This document shows, in pieces, positions 1-10,990 of a stretch of 64,000 nt of DNA (positions within the stretch are counted from its first letter, which is position 1; each line of letters begins with the position of its first letter). The stretch is from Desmodesmus armatus. Lineage: Eukaryota > Chlorophyta > Chlorophyceae > Sphaeropleales > Scenedesmaceae. Where the stretch lies: NCBI GenBank assembly GCA_007449985.2, contig VIIQ02000712.1, positions 1 to 64,000 of the forward strand. The letters are read 5' to 3'. The notes beneath the pieces were generated by a model that was given only the letters and a program-made list of their open reading frames with translations, was not told the DNA's origin and searched no databases. The position numbers and the translations under genes were made by a program.

Positions 1-319
1 TAGACACATGTAGATTTATGATTGAGCCATATACTCCACCTTGGGATTTGATTTTGGAAACCTGGCGCCGCTCATGAGAAGGCAATGGGCTGATGCATCA
101 TCTGGCTTCCAGCCTATTGATGGCCATGTGTGTTCATGTTCGATGAGTGTTATTCAATCACACAATCCAATCGATGGCGGTATACAGTTCATGGGTATCA
201 GGCTACTGTGCTTCAGGTGCTGCCTGTGCACATGCGCATAGGCTATCACGGCCGTTGACAGCAGAGACAGCAAGGTTCACGGCCGCACACCGTCGCCGCT
301 GTTTACCACCCACCCGCAG

Positions 320-2754
320 GTGGCGGTGGCGTCCCTGGTTGCCACAGAGATTCTCGCCCTAGTGGGCCTCCGCTCCTTCAGGACTGACTGCACTGCTGCT
401 GGTGGGGCTCCTAGCTTTGACGTCTTTTGGGTGTTTGGCTCCCACACAGGGTGAGTGGTTTGGCCGGGGATTTGTGCATCTGGGGGTGTCCGTATCCAAT
501 TGTCTTCGTTGCTGGCTGCTGCTGGTGGGGCTCCTGGCGTATAACGTCGTGTTTGTGTGTTTGGCTCCCCTGAAGGTGAGTCGAGGAGGGCCAGGTTGTC
601 TGCATTTGGGGACGTGCTTATCATTCTGTTTCCTCAACTGCGCTGCTGTTGGTGGGATGCTGGCGTACAATGTCTTTTGGGTGGTGTTGTCTCCCTCAAG
701 TGAGTCGAGGAGGCCGGTTTTCTGCATCAAGGGGGAAATTGTCCATTCTGACTCCTCGTCTTTGCTGCTGTGGTGGGGTATCTGGCGTACAATGTCTTTT
801 GGGTGTTCGGGTCCCACAAGGTGAGCTGCTGTAGGAGGCCGCGTGTTTGAGGAGCCATGCAGGGTGTGGGCACAGCCATGGGCGCTTAGTTGGTTGGGTG
901 GTGCACTCAGTACTGGCATGTACATGCAGGTAAGTACGGCAGTTGATACCGTATCAAAGTTTGCGTATGCTGCGGAGAGTACGGAGTGTTTGCTGTGCAT
1001 GCACCAAGGCTGAGCCGTGCGTTTGTTTTTGGCTGGGGACATGCCAAAATCCCTGCTGCTCCTGCTGCTGTTGCGATCTCTCGCTCTTCACGCGTGCCGC
1101 AGTTGCTGCGCGCCTTTGCTTCCGTGGACGCAAACGTGCTGACTTTCTGCTGCTGCTGTTCTTGTTGCTGCTGTGCCGTGCTGTGCTGTGCTGTGCTATG
1201 CTGTGCTCTGCTGTGCATTTCCGTGCCACAGTTGTTGGTGAGAATGTTATGTTGCAGGTTGCCACGAGTGACATCATCACAGGACCCACGAGGCTGCTGT
1301 TCCCGCGTGCTGCTGGGGAGTGGGCGAGGCAGCAGACTTCCCCTACTCTCTCCTGGGCCTGGGGACATAGCCATACCAGGTGCGTCATCACTGATAACGT
1401 ATCAGTGCTTAGGCTGTTGATAACTAGCAAGAGTGCCAGCAGCAACTCACGCGTGAGGACGTAGTGCAGCGAACGATTGCAGTCATGTAGTGCCACTACA
1501 GCAGTGGTGTGCAAGGCAGCAGCTGTCTTGAACAGGGCTTGCTTGTGGGTTCTTGCACGGTGGATGTCTCGGCTGCACGGCAGGCTCGTCGGCCAATACT
1601 GTACGCTGCATGGCTTGATTGTATGCTGCCTGTCTCTATTGTACGCTGCATGTCTCAATTGTACGCTGCATGTGTCCATTGTACGCTGCATGTGTTGAAA
1701 GTACGCTGCATGTCTCGACTGTACGCTGCATGTCCCGATTGTATGCTGCATGTGTCGATTGTACGCTGCATGTCTCGATTGGACGCTGCCTGTCCCGACT
1801 GTACGCTTCCGGTCTCGATTTTACGCTGCATGCTTCGATTGTTCGCTGCCTGTCTCGATTGTATGCTGCCTGTCTCGATTGTACGCTGCCTGTCTCGATT
1901 GTACGCTGCCTGTCTCGATTGTACGCTTCCGGTCTCGATTGTACGCTGCCTGTCTCGACTGCAGTACGTACAGCTGTACGCTGCATGTGTCGATTGTACG
2001 CTTCCTGTTCCGGCTGCATGTTTCGATTGTACGCTTCCTGTCTCTATTGTACGCTGCCTTGCTCGATTGTACGCTGCCTGGCTCGATTGTACGCTTCCTG
2101 TCTCGCTGCATGCAGCGTACATGCATGTCTTGATGCATGTGTGCGTGTACATGAGGAGTGTGGCTGTGCATGGGCAGGCATGTGAGCATGCGGTACAATG
2201 CCAAGTATGTCACTGTCTGCTGGTGTGTTTGTGCAGGCTTGCTTGCTGGCCTCGCCTTGCGCTTTGATGCAGCCACAGCAGCAGCAGCCGCAGCCGCAAC
2301 AGCAGCAACTACTGCGACAGCGAGTGCCGCTACAGCAGCTACAGCAACAGCTCTTGGCTCTGCCATTGCTGCTGTCACACCCCTAGGCGCAGAGGGAGAT
2401 AGCCAGCAGGACGCCAGCAGCAGCGGCAGCAATGGCAGCAGCAGTCACTCCGGCAGCAGCAGTGACACAGCAGCAGCAGCAGTGGCGGCACCAATCGTAC
2501 CTCAGGAGGTCTTGAAGCAGCGGCCGTACTTTGTGAATGTAGCAGCAGCACATGTGGCAGGTCTGTTGGCAGCGTTTGCTGCCAACAGTATAACGCACAT
2601 GGGGCAGCCTGCTCTGCTGTACATAGTGCCATCTACACTGTTGACGGTGTTGGGCACTGCTGCAGTGAAAGGGGATCTGGCACGGGTGTGGCAGTTTACG
2701 GATGTGCCGTCCTTTGGTGTGGCTGCTTTGGTGACAGAGAAGGGCAAGGAGTGA
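320..2754 (+). CDS. signal peptide peptidase-like intramembrane aspartyl protease, 5' partial, probably broken
   Basis: GxGD-type intramembrane protease of the SPP/SPPL family, which cleaves signal peptides or type II membrane stubs inside ER or endosomal membranes. Recognisable exons: 320-450, encoding ATEILALVGLRSF followed after a slip by FDVFWVFGSH (the YD-type catalytic segment); about 1232 or 1258-1379, encoding LLFPRA and a GLGD-IAIPG segment; and 2237-2754, encoding LLAGLALRFDA, an Ala/Ser-rich loop, and the QPALLYIVP (PAL) motif, with stop TGA at 2752-2754. The junction 1379/2237 is in phase and rebuilds PGLLAGLALRFD. Upstream exons lie outside the window or were not found. Problems: the first exon slips frame around 386-416. 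The GLGD exon needs two extra single bases, near 1316-1325 and at the GGGG run 1361-1364, to read through. The YD exon is followed by three decayed copies. Either a decaying gene or a locally inaccurate sequence. Family assignment is firm; functionality is doubtful. Confidence 0.72.
375..830 (+). repeat. four-copy tandem repeat (about 124 bp unit) of the SPP catalytic-Asp exon
   Basis: Four units, each containing a version of the LLVGLLAYDVFWVFGS-coding exon followed by a gtgag donor. The position equivalent to the catalytic Asp lies at 419-421 (gac, Asp), 543-545 (aac, Asn), 669-671 (aat, Asn) and 791-793 (aat, Asn), giving spacings of 124, 126 and 122 bp. Copies 3 and 4 keep tacaatgtcttttgggtg exactly, while copy 2 is more diverged. 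The spacers between copies are also related (gtgagtcgaggagg recurs), so the unit is exon plus flanking intron. Confidence 0.75.
1590..2110. repeat. 20-bp minisatellite inside the SPP-like gene intron
   Basis: About 26 head-to-tail copies of a 20-bp unit close to tgtctcgattgtacgctgcc, with frequent gctgca/gctgcc and gcttcc variants. It lies wholly inside the intron between the GLGD exon (ends 1379) and the PAL exon (starts 2237). The unit contains no stop codon in several frames, so long spurious open frames cross it on both strands. Confidence 0.9.
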
Positions 2755-3782
2755 TTTGTGTGAGAGTCAGAGAGGTGGAAGAGTGACAGAGTGACAAATG
2801 TGCAAGGCAGTGGAATGGTGTGTGGCTGGTGTTGCGAGTTGTGAGTTGAGTGTTGGCTTGGTTAGCTTGGTAACAGCAAGCTGGTTGAGTGTGGGCAATG
2901 ATGTGCAGCACAGTTCATCAAGTTCTTGAGGCGCTCAGGGACTTACAGAGATGGGTGTACAACCCAACACTTCAAAGTGGCAGTGTTGACAGCAGGGGCG
3001 GCAGAGGTGCTGCTGAGGTCACTGTGGGGCTTCCAACCAACAGCAGCAGGCCCCACACTGTGACAGAAAATTGCATGCAGCACACGCTTGACAGGCCTTG
3101 AAGGGTGTATGGTTTGCACATACCTGCTGGTCATGGTGGCGTTGTGTAGCTTGCCAAGCATGCAAGGCTTCCAGTTGAGTGACCCGCACCAGCAGCAGCC
3201 AGTGCCAGAAGTGACCGGCCGGCCTCTGCCCATGTGCTGGAGCAACCAAGCTTCAACTGGTGCGAGATTCTACGGATTAGTCGTGAAGATAGTCTCACGC
3301 CTACCTCAGGCGTAAGCACGCGCCCCGTCCGATAATCGCAGCGGCGTTCGGTGGCCTTCACTGATGACGCTTGGGTGGGAAAGGCTATTTATCTGTGCTT
3401 CGAAGCTAGTACATCACCATATTCACCACATGATCCTTAATATACGCAATAAGAAGCTTTTCGACACCACAACGTGCTTCAGCGCCCTCCGGAAACTGCC
3501 CCGTCAGCAAGCTGTCATAGTCGTCGTTCGCCCACAGGTAAGCTCTTGACACCCAAGAGCACTTTGAACATAATCTATGGCCGGTGGAGTCTACTGAAGC
3601 GACATGCCTGACACGATACGCGTTGACAAGTGCTTGTGCTTCATCAGCAGTAACTGCACATCTGCATCTGCAGTAACAAACTTGGACCAGCCTGACTTCA
3701 GACATGACTCTTGTTTACGTCCTGATCCTTACCTTACCATGTTTCCCTGCCGCTGACTGCACTCCACAGGGCCTTTGCAGAC
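2755..3782. other. intergenic region between SPP-like and Cys-rich genes
   Basis: Follows the SPP-like stop codon and precedes the Cys-rich ATG, both on the + strand. It should hold the 3' UTR of the first and the promoter/5' UTR of the second. No TGTAA signal was seen directly after 2754. No convincing coding exon or RNA gene was recognised. Confidence 0.4.
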
Positions 3783-4307
3783 ATGAGACCCACACTTGCA
3801 GTGGTGCTCTGTGCCCTGCTGCTCTGCTGCTGTGCACTACCCTCTGAGGCCACCCGTGCTGAATGCCCAGACCCCAACAACCCCCAGCACTGCCTCGATG
3901 AGGGTGAAGAGTGCCTCTCCGGCGTGTCTCACAGTGCAAACCGGGTTTTGAGTGTCCAGTGGAAATCAACGTCAGGAGCTTCTGCAAGCGCACCATCGAA
4001 ATCTACCCCCAATGCAAGGACCCACCCGTCCATTGCAAGCGTGAGGGCGACTCCTGTGCCCAGCACCGATCTCCCAGTGCATGTCAGGCCTCTACTGCGA
4101 CACTTACAGGGGCAAGTGTGTGAGGGGAACTGCGCCCGGATTTGCAGCACCTGCTGCAACTGCTCCACCACCCTCCTATCGGTGTGAGCACTGCAAGCCC
4201 TGGGTGCTGCTTGTAACCTGGCCACCATCTCCGAGTGTGTCTCAGGGCTGTGCTGTGACAAGGATCGGCGCGTGTGTGTCTGGAGGTCTCACAGGAAGCT
4301 GCACTGA
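3783..4307 (+). CDS. secreted cysteine-rich protein with three repeated Cys modules, frame interrupted
   Basis: Starts with a classical signal peptide (MRPTLAVVLCALLLCCCALP, ATG 3783). Three related modules follow: GEECLSG-x-QCKPGFECPVE, GDSCAQHRS-QCMSGLYCD with GKCV, and GAACNLATISECVSGLCCD with RRVCV, ending at TGA 4305-4307. Each module has the pattern G-x2-C-x(4-7)-[Q/E]C-x2-G-[FL]-x-C, suggesting small disulfide-bonded domains in an extracellular or wall protein. No known family was recognised. The reading frame changes three times in the same direction (near 3920-3930, at the CCC run near 4073, and near the CCC of aagccctggg at about 4198). One extra base at each point restores an uninterrupted Cys-rich protein, so this is either a pseudogene or three base deletions in the sequence. 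No introns of workable size explain the shifts. Confidence 0.55.
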
Positions 4308-4389
4308 GTGTCGCAGCATGTCCAGGGACATGAGCAGTCAAGGCGGTACTGAGCCCCGGGGTAGTATGAGCCTCTGGCTACCTTGTGGG

Positions 4390-4430
4390 TTGCTCAGCTT
4401 TTTTTGCTGAGCCACTTGTTGTTACTGTAA
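4390..4430 (+). terminator. stem-loop plus TGTAA polyadenylation signal
   Basis: A perfect short inverted repeat (gctcagc, T-rich loop, gctgagc) at about 4392-4412 is followed by TGTAA at 4426-4430. TGTAA is the usual poly(A) signal of chlorophycean algae. It sits about 120 bp after the Cys-rich stop codon. Confidence 0.4.
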
Positions 4431-6146
4431 GGAAGGCAGAGATGGCGGCCCTGCCGCCCGGTGTGCTTGGCAGGGGTGTTCAGCAGGCTTTGGAGGGAGT
4501 GTCACACACGGGCAGGGAAGTAGGCACGGTATGGCCCAGCTGTTGTGCGTGCTTTCAAATCTGGGCTAAGTGGATATTCGACCTGATGCCGTATGACTTG
4601 TGATTACGTTGTGTCCTGCTGGTGTGCCGTGTCCATGTGAGGTGTGACACGTGCATTTGCGTTGCATGGCTCTCATGAACGTCATATGCACGTGCATGGC
4701 ATGCACATGTTTTGGTAGTTTTGAGAGCCCCACTAATCCGCACCAGTGTGATATGCCTGAAGGTTTTTCTTGACGTGATATAACCTGTTTGCATTGCATT
4801 GTTTGCTTCAGTGTTACCTGCACAATGACACAGCCTAGCACAGCACGCTACGTGTCTGCCACTCCACCAGTGCTCATGTACCAAGTTGCTACATTCACAG
4901 TTGACTATCAGCGCTTGTGTTGATGCTTAGTTTACGTTTTGTGGATGCAGATCTGGAATTCATTTCGCGTGCTGGATCAGCACACCATACCACAGCTGTT
5001 GGTGCAAATGCCAACCACCACTGAGTTGGCTTTGATAGCTATGCGCATAGCATGCCTGACATGAGGTGCGGCATGACATGAGGTGCGGCTTGCAGGCATG
5101 CTCCTCACGCTTTGAGCGTGAGTCACTATAATGAGTTACTGATCACATTCAAAGTGTGACACCACTCATACTGCCCAGCATGCATTTCTGGGACCCCAAG
5201 TTGGCCTCATTCGGGTCTGATGGGGCTGACACATATGCCTGTGCATGTGTCATCCTCCGTTACATAATGGTGTGCCACACCATTATAATGTCATTACATG
5301 CATCCAGTGGCCATGATGGTCTTTTTGTGTCTGGGGACATTGGATGGTGGCCTGTCCATTGAGACTGTGTTGACTAAGTCGGTGATGTCTTTAACCACTA
5401 GTAGACTGTTTGGCCAAACTTGATTGATTCTGCATGCAGGCCGTCACACTGTGATTGAATCTCATGCTGAGTGGGACTTTGAGGCTTCCACTCCCAGGCT
5501 GGTATCAAAGCTGCATTTGTTGTTGGTAATTGAGTGTTTAGTGATGTAAAACCTCATATCACATTATGGCTGGTATGCGCTGCAGCATGCTTGAGCTTGG
5601 CTCATTCAGGCATAAGTGTACCAAGTGTGCACCGCACAACCACAAGTTGCTATTGGTAGTACCATTCGCAGGCTTTGGTCACTTTGGGCTACACACAGGC
5701 GGGGTCACACACACAATTCAATTGAATTACAAATCGGCACAGGACAGAACCAGCAATCAATCTCACAACTTCTCCCACCATGACAGCTCACCAGCCAACT
5801 GACAGTCAACCTGCCAAGCACGCCTGTAGACACATGCCACACACCCTAGACTGTGCATGTTCGCAAGCCACCAGCAACAAAGGAATAAGACAACTGACAA
5901 CTCCAATCAATCTGGGTCAGTGCAGTGCAATGCTATGCAAGGAACGCCACACACACATCCTGTTGAGCTGCATGGAGCGCCCCAACTTGCTTTCAAGTTG
6001 AGCAACCCATGCAGCAAGCTCAAGCTCACACAAAAGCTTGGTATCAACACACACAGTGTTGCTGCTCACCCTACCCGGCTTCCGTGCTCAAAGCCAGCCC
6101 GGCACTACCAACCCCCCAGCAAGCGACAGCAGCAGCAAGCCACCTC
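4431..6146. other. convergent intergenic region, no gene seen
   Basis: Lies between the 3' ends of the Cys-rich gene (+) and beta-mannosidase (-). It contains small palindromes, notably a perfect 11-nt inverted repeat with a 1-nt centre at 5264-5286 and a 7-nt stem at 5107-5123, plus a short direct repeat of catgaggtgcggc around 5058-5095. Open frames here are short, with no recognisable motif. Confidence 0.4.
5727..5731 (-). terminator. candidate poly(A) signal of beta-mannosidase
   Basis: TGTAA on the minus strand, about 420 bp downstream of the mannosidase stop codon. It is the first such signal noted beyond the stop. Confidence 0.3.
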
Positions 6147-9100
6147 TTACTGGCCCCGGCCGTTTTTTGGCGCAGCGTTGGGGGTACGGGGCGCAGCTGC
6201 TTTCACAGGAGCAGCTGCGGGCTTGGTTGGCGCCGCGTCCTCCCACTTGCTGTGGTCGAACAGGGAGTCAACACTGAACAGCTGGGAGTCCGCAAGGTCG
6301 CTGGCCCTGATGAGGCTGTTGTGTGAGATATAGGTAACAGTGCGTGGCTCACAGGGGTCGAGGTTGAAGCCGTTGTCCGTGAAGTGTCCCACTCGGTCCG
6401 CAGCAGCACTCAGCATGACGAGAGCAGCAGGGCGCTGGCTGCGGACGGTGATGTTGACTTCCACGGGCGACAGCAGCTTCACGCTGTCGATAGTGACACC
6501 GGGGTTTGGCAGCTGCATGTTTTTGAACTGAGTAAACCACAGCTGTGACTCCGTAATCTCCAGGCCATCGGCTTCTGCAGTAACGGACAGGTAGCATGTT
6601 GCCGCGGTGCACCCAGGTCGCGCTTTCAAAACCTCCGCGGCCGACATCTTCCAAACGCGGGTCGCAAACAGGCCTGGCACGTCGTATGTGAAAACCTCGA
6701 CGATGCTCTTGTCGTTGGGGCCGCGCTTGCGGTCTGTCTTGCAGGTCGCGGGGGTGTCCGCGAGTGACACCAGGCGCAGTGACACGGTGGCGCGGGTGGT
6801 GTCGATCATGTCGGACACCATGAAGATCTGGACTTCGCCCTTGTCCATCACGGCCTGGACTGCCAGTGGCGCATAAGCACGCTTGACGGCATAGTGGACT
6901 GGCTTCCAGCGGCCTGCAAGGTGAGGAAATGGGGCAATGTTAGGGAGCACACAATAAGCATGCCGACTCCAAAAGTGGTCGCATGCAAGCTGCAAAGGCT
7001 ATGCCAGGACGTCTGATTACATGAAACAAGGCGGATCAGTGACTGCAGTGAAATGCAGCGTGCCTTTCGCTGTAGCATGCTGTGCAGATGCTGACCAGTG
7101 ACGGCTGATCAGAGCTGCACTCACCGGAAACATCATGCTTGACCAAGAGGCTCCAGCCCAGATATCATTCAGCTGCCAGTACATGACACCCATGGTGAGG
7201 CTCCTGTAGGGGTACAACACAAGCAACAGCGCAGCACATATGAGACACATGCTGTCAGCAGGTGATGCAGCAGCAACCACTGATGGTTGTTGCGTAACCT
7301 CATCTTCTCCACCGTGTGTTGGCCAACACAGAAGCAGTGCTTGCTAGGAAGTTGCTGGTGCATCAAAAAGCATGCCTAACTGGTTCCTGCTGATGCTGCA
7401 AACTACAGGACGCACACAATTTCCTGCCCTTTCTTTCTGAATACGGCATACGGCACAAACTGCACGCAACACTGCCGACTGCAAGTCACATGCCGCTCTG
7501 CAAGACAGCTACGTCCCCTGCCGTGTCATAGGCGTATGCACTCACTGGCTATTGCTGCGCAGCCTCCTCCAAAAGTTGAGGGCGGTCTCATAGCAGCGCA
7601 TGTGCTGCATGTTGCCAATCCACAGGTAGCTCTTGAAGCGCCGCATGCGCTCCTGGGTGTCTGCAGGGTTCCAGTCCTTAGGGAGCCTGAAGTGCTTGGC
7701 ATACTGCTGAAGGAACTGCGGGGTCACGTCTGTGCGCCTGTTCCTGAACTCATTCATAGGGTTGCCCACACCCCAGTCTTTTGAGGGATCCATGGCGGCG
7801 GCGTAGGTCTCAGGGAGGGGGTAGGATTGCCAGCCTGTGGGCAGGGTGACAGGTGGGTAAACAAGCAGAGGTAAGCTGAGGAAATACAGGAGCACTGGTG
7901 ATGGACAGTTGCAACCGTCCAGCAAGCAGAAGACACAAATTTTGCCACTGGCATACACAACATCCACCAAGGTCAAACCATCCTAAACAGGGCCCCCCGG
8001 GGCTGCTCTGACCTGTGAGGCTTTGAGTGCACCAGTCTAGCGCTGTCACTCACCGAACTCTGAGACGAACTTGCCCAGGGGGTATGACCTAAAGTCCTCA
8101 CAATCACTCATGTAGTCATAGCTGTGGATGGTGCCGTACCTGCACACATTGCGACAGTACACTCTTAGTACATTGCACTACAATGCAACAGTACACTCTG
8201 GTTCGTACATTGCACATTGTGCACCCTTCTTAGTACATTGAAGTACATTGTGGTACATTGCAACAGTACACTCTTAGCAACACTGATCGGCAAGCTACAG
8301 TGACAGTTTTGCCAATGCACTACGATGTTATGCAACCCGCAAAGGGGCCTGGAACTTCCCGCTGCAGAACTTTCCGCAGCTGGATGAACATCATGGCGAC
8401 CCTGTCGCACTTGGGAAACCACCACGCACCTGGGGTCACCAATCCAGCCCCAACGCTTGACATAAAGCTCAGGAGTGTCGATGGCTGCACCCTTGAAGGG
8501 AGAGCTGTCCACAAAGATGGTGATGGGGTTCACCTGTGAGCAACAAACAGTCAAGGCGATTCGCATGGCCGATGCCAAGATGTGTTCCTGCGGATCATCT
8601 CCTGCCACACAGCTTGCCGCAAGCTGAGGCTCAGCTCCTGAGCAGCAGGCTTGGTATCAGGCCTTATGTCCTGTTGTAATTTTCAATGACAGGCCACTAT
8701 GTACATCCCACTCGTCCCCCCCCCCCCAACACACACACAGACACACAAACACAACTACACAAGCCCATGCGCACAGTGTCATTGAACACGACATATGCAT
8801 GCTTGTAGGTATTGCCATGCTGAATGGCAAACATCTCTCTTGCCCCCCCCCCCAAATACTGTTTAGTAAAAAAGCCCCTGCAGCGCACGCACCTGCTTGA
8901 TGTTCTTGCGCACAGTGTCGATGAACACTGCCTGGTAGTCCACCACAAACATGTTGCGGTTGCTGCGCAGCACGGTGCTGTTGGACCACTCGTACGACAG
9001 GTCAATCTCGTTGTTGCCACACCACAGGGCAACAGCAGGGTGCCAGCTGAGCCGTTGAGCCTACAGGGCGGGAAAAAGCAAGCAAGCCATGTTTAGGATT

Positions 9101-9431
9101 AGTGTGTGCTTTTTCCAACAAGAGTGCATGTTTGCCTGGGCAACACTTACTACGCACGTGGTCATGTGTTGGCGGGTGCTGGCAAGCACCATGCCAGTAA
9201 GTGGCACACAGTTTTGGGCTGAAACATCAGTGATCAGGACCATGAGGGTCTTGATCACCCATTACTGCCCTGTGCTGCCCCTGGCTGCTTGCCGGCCTAC
9301 CTGCTGAGCAATCTCCTCTGCGTAGTTGTTCAGCCACTCTGGTGTGCGTGGGTAGTGTGAGCCGCCAAACATGGCGTCCTGCCAGATCAGCAGGCCGTTC
9401 TCGTCCGCAAAGTCATAGAAGGCCTCAGGCT

Positions 9432-9464
<33 letters not shown>

Positions 9465-10958
9465 CACAAGGTCAGCATGTGTGAGAATGTGTGAGGGACT
9501 TACCGTCCAGTACTTTTCTGACCACTGCTACATGAGGCTAGCACTGGATTGTCATGCATTGTATATGCAAGCTTCACCACAGTGCATCATCAAGGCAAAC
9601 CCAAAACCAACCATCTCTGTCACCATTTGCAGTGATCTATCCTAAAACCCAACTGCACTGGAAGCATAGTGTACGTACGTGGTACAGGCCTCCTTCCCAC
9701 ATTGTATATGCAGGCTGTACCATGATGCAGCGCCAAGGCAAACCCAACACCACCATCTCTTCCACCATTTGCAGCAATCCCGCCGCTATACTAGCCCCCC
9801 CCTGCATCAGCCTGCATTCACTTACGTGGTACAGGCCTCCTCCCCAGACGCGCAGCATGTTCTGGTTTGAGTCCACGGCTGCCTGCAGCGTGGCCATGAT
9901 CAGCTCAGGGGTGGAGTTTGTTGGGATGACGTTCATGGGGATCACATTGGCTCCCTTCATGAAGATGGGAACACCGTTGACCTTAAAGTAGAAACTCTCT
10001 GGCACGGCACCGTCCACCTGCGTTGCAGCACATCAAGAGTTTGGAGGTTATGTTTTTAGAATCGTTTGTAGGTTTTTGTGGGTCAAAGCAGTGCATGGCA
10101 CACATGCAGACACATCGAGCCGTCAGCTTGTCAAGACAATACAACCACACATGTAAGGGTCCGACCAGTCCTCTGCACCAATGCCTAACTGACAGGCTGC
10201 TCATTGTGCTTGTGTGCATGAGGGCAGCAATGCTGTCGGAACCATCAGGACACAGCACTCCTACAATGCCATAGCATGCAGCCAGCTGCAACTTGCTTAT
10301 GCCCGTCGGCACACAAAACCCCTCGCGATACTCACATTCACACTGTCTCCAGGGAAGTGGCTCCACTGCCCATCTGCATCGTTGGCCCACTGGCCAGCCC
10401 CATCCCTACCCAGGATGGCATGGATCTTCTGGTTGGGCACTTCAAAGTCGAAGCCGCGCTTGCTGCCAAACAGCTCCTGCACTGCCTCAGGCAAGGGCTG
10501 CATCACTAGCTCCACAGTCCTGAAACCAATGCGTCTTTTGAGGAAGCTGCACTGTTGGCTGAAGGATTTGGCTGCGTCAGCCACCACTGCAATTCCAACA
10601 GAGCTGGTGGGTCCCTCCTGCTCCTGCTGGCTGCCTTGGGCTGCCTGTTATTGGGATGCAGTTGTGGTACACACAAAGCGTCAGAGTCCGAGGGTCGTGT
10701 GTGAAGAGACATGTGCAGCATGCATGCGATTATGATGGAATGTACAGCGGCATCCCCGTCAAAAGCTGCCAAGCATCTCCTGCAAGGACAGGCAAGTGCC
10801 CTGAAGTGCAGTGTTTGTGTATGCATCTCAGGGGGCCGGAACCTTTACGGCGAGAGGATCTCCCTCCATAGAACATCACCTGTTGCGCCTTTTGCTCAAG
10901 GAATCTGTCGGTGATGGAACCAAGCAGGCTCTTCCAGGCGGCGGTACTGTCCTTCTTG

Positions 10959-10990
<32 letters not shown>

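Noticed and set aside
359..1042. 227-codon minus-strand open frame
   Set aside because: Antisense shadow of the SPP exon array; no motif and no splice support.
1308..1340. A 16-base intron to explain the frame slip in the GLGD exon
   Set aside because: Far too short for spliceosomal splicing; base deletions explain the frame better.
1509..2267. Long open frames on both strands with repeated DCTLPVSIVRCLSRLYAAC-like peptides
   Set aside because: They are the product of the stop-free 20-bp minisatellite inside an intron; not evidence of a repeat protein.
3924..3934. An 11-base GT-AG segment whose removal would restore the Cys-rich frame
   Set aside because: Impossible intron size; a single missing base is simpler and keeps the module pattern.
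10730..10880. Downstream continuation of mannosidase exon 6 ([13 protein letters not shown]) as coding
   Set aside because: The donor after 10880 joins exon 7 in phase, whereas continuing further does not.
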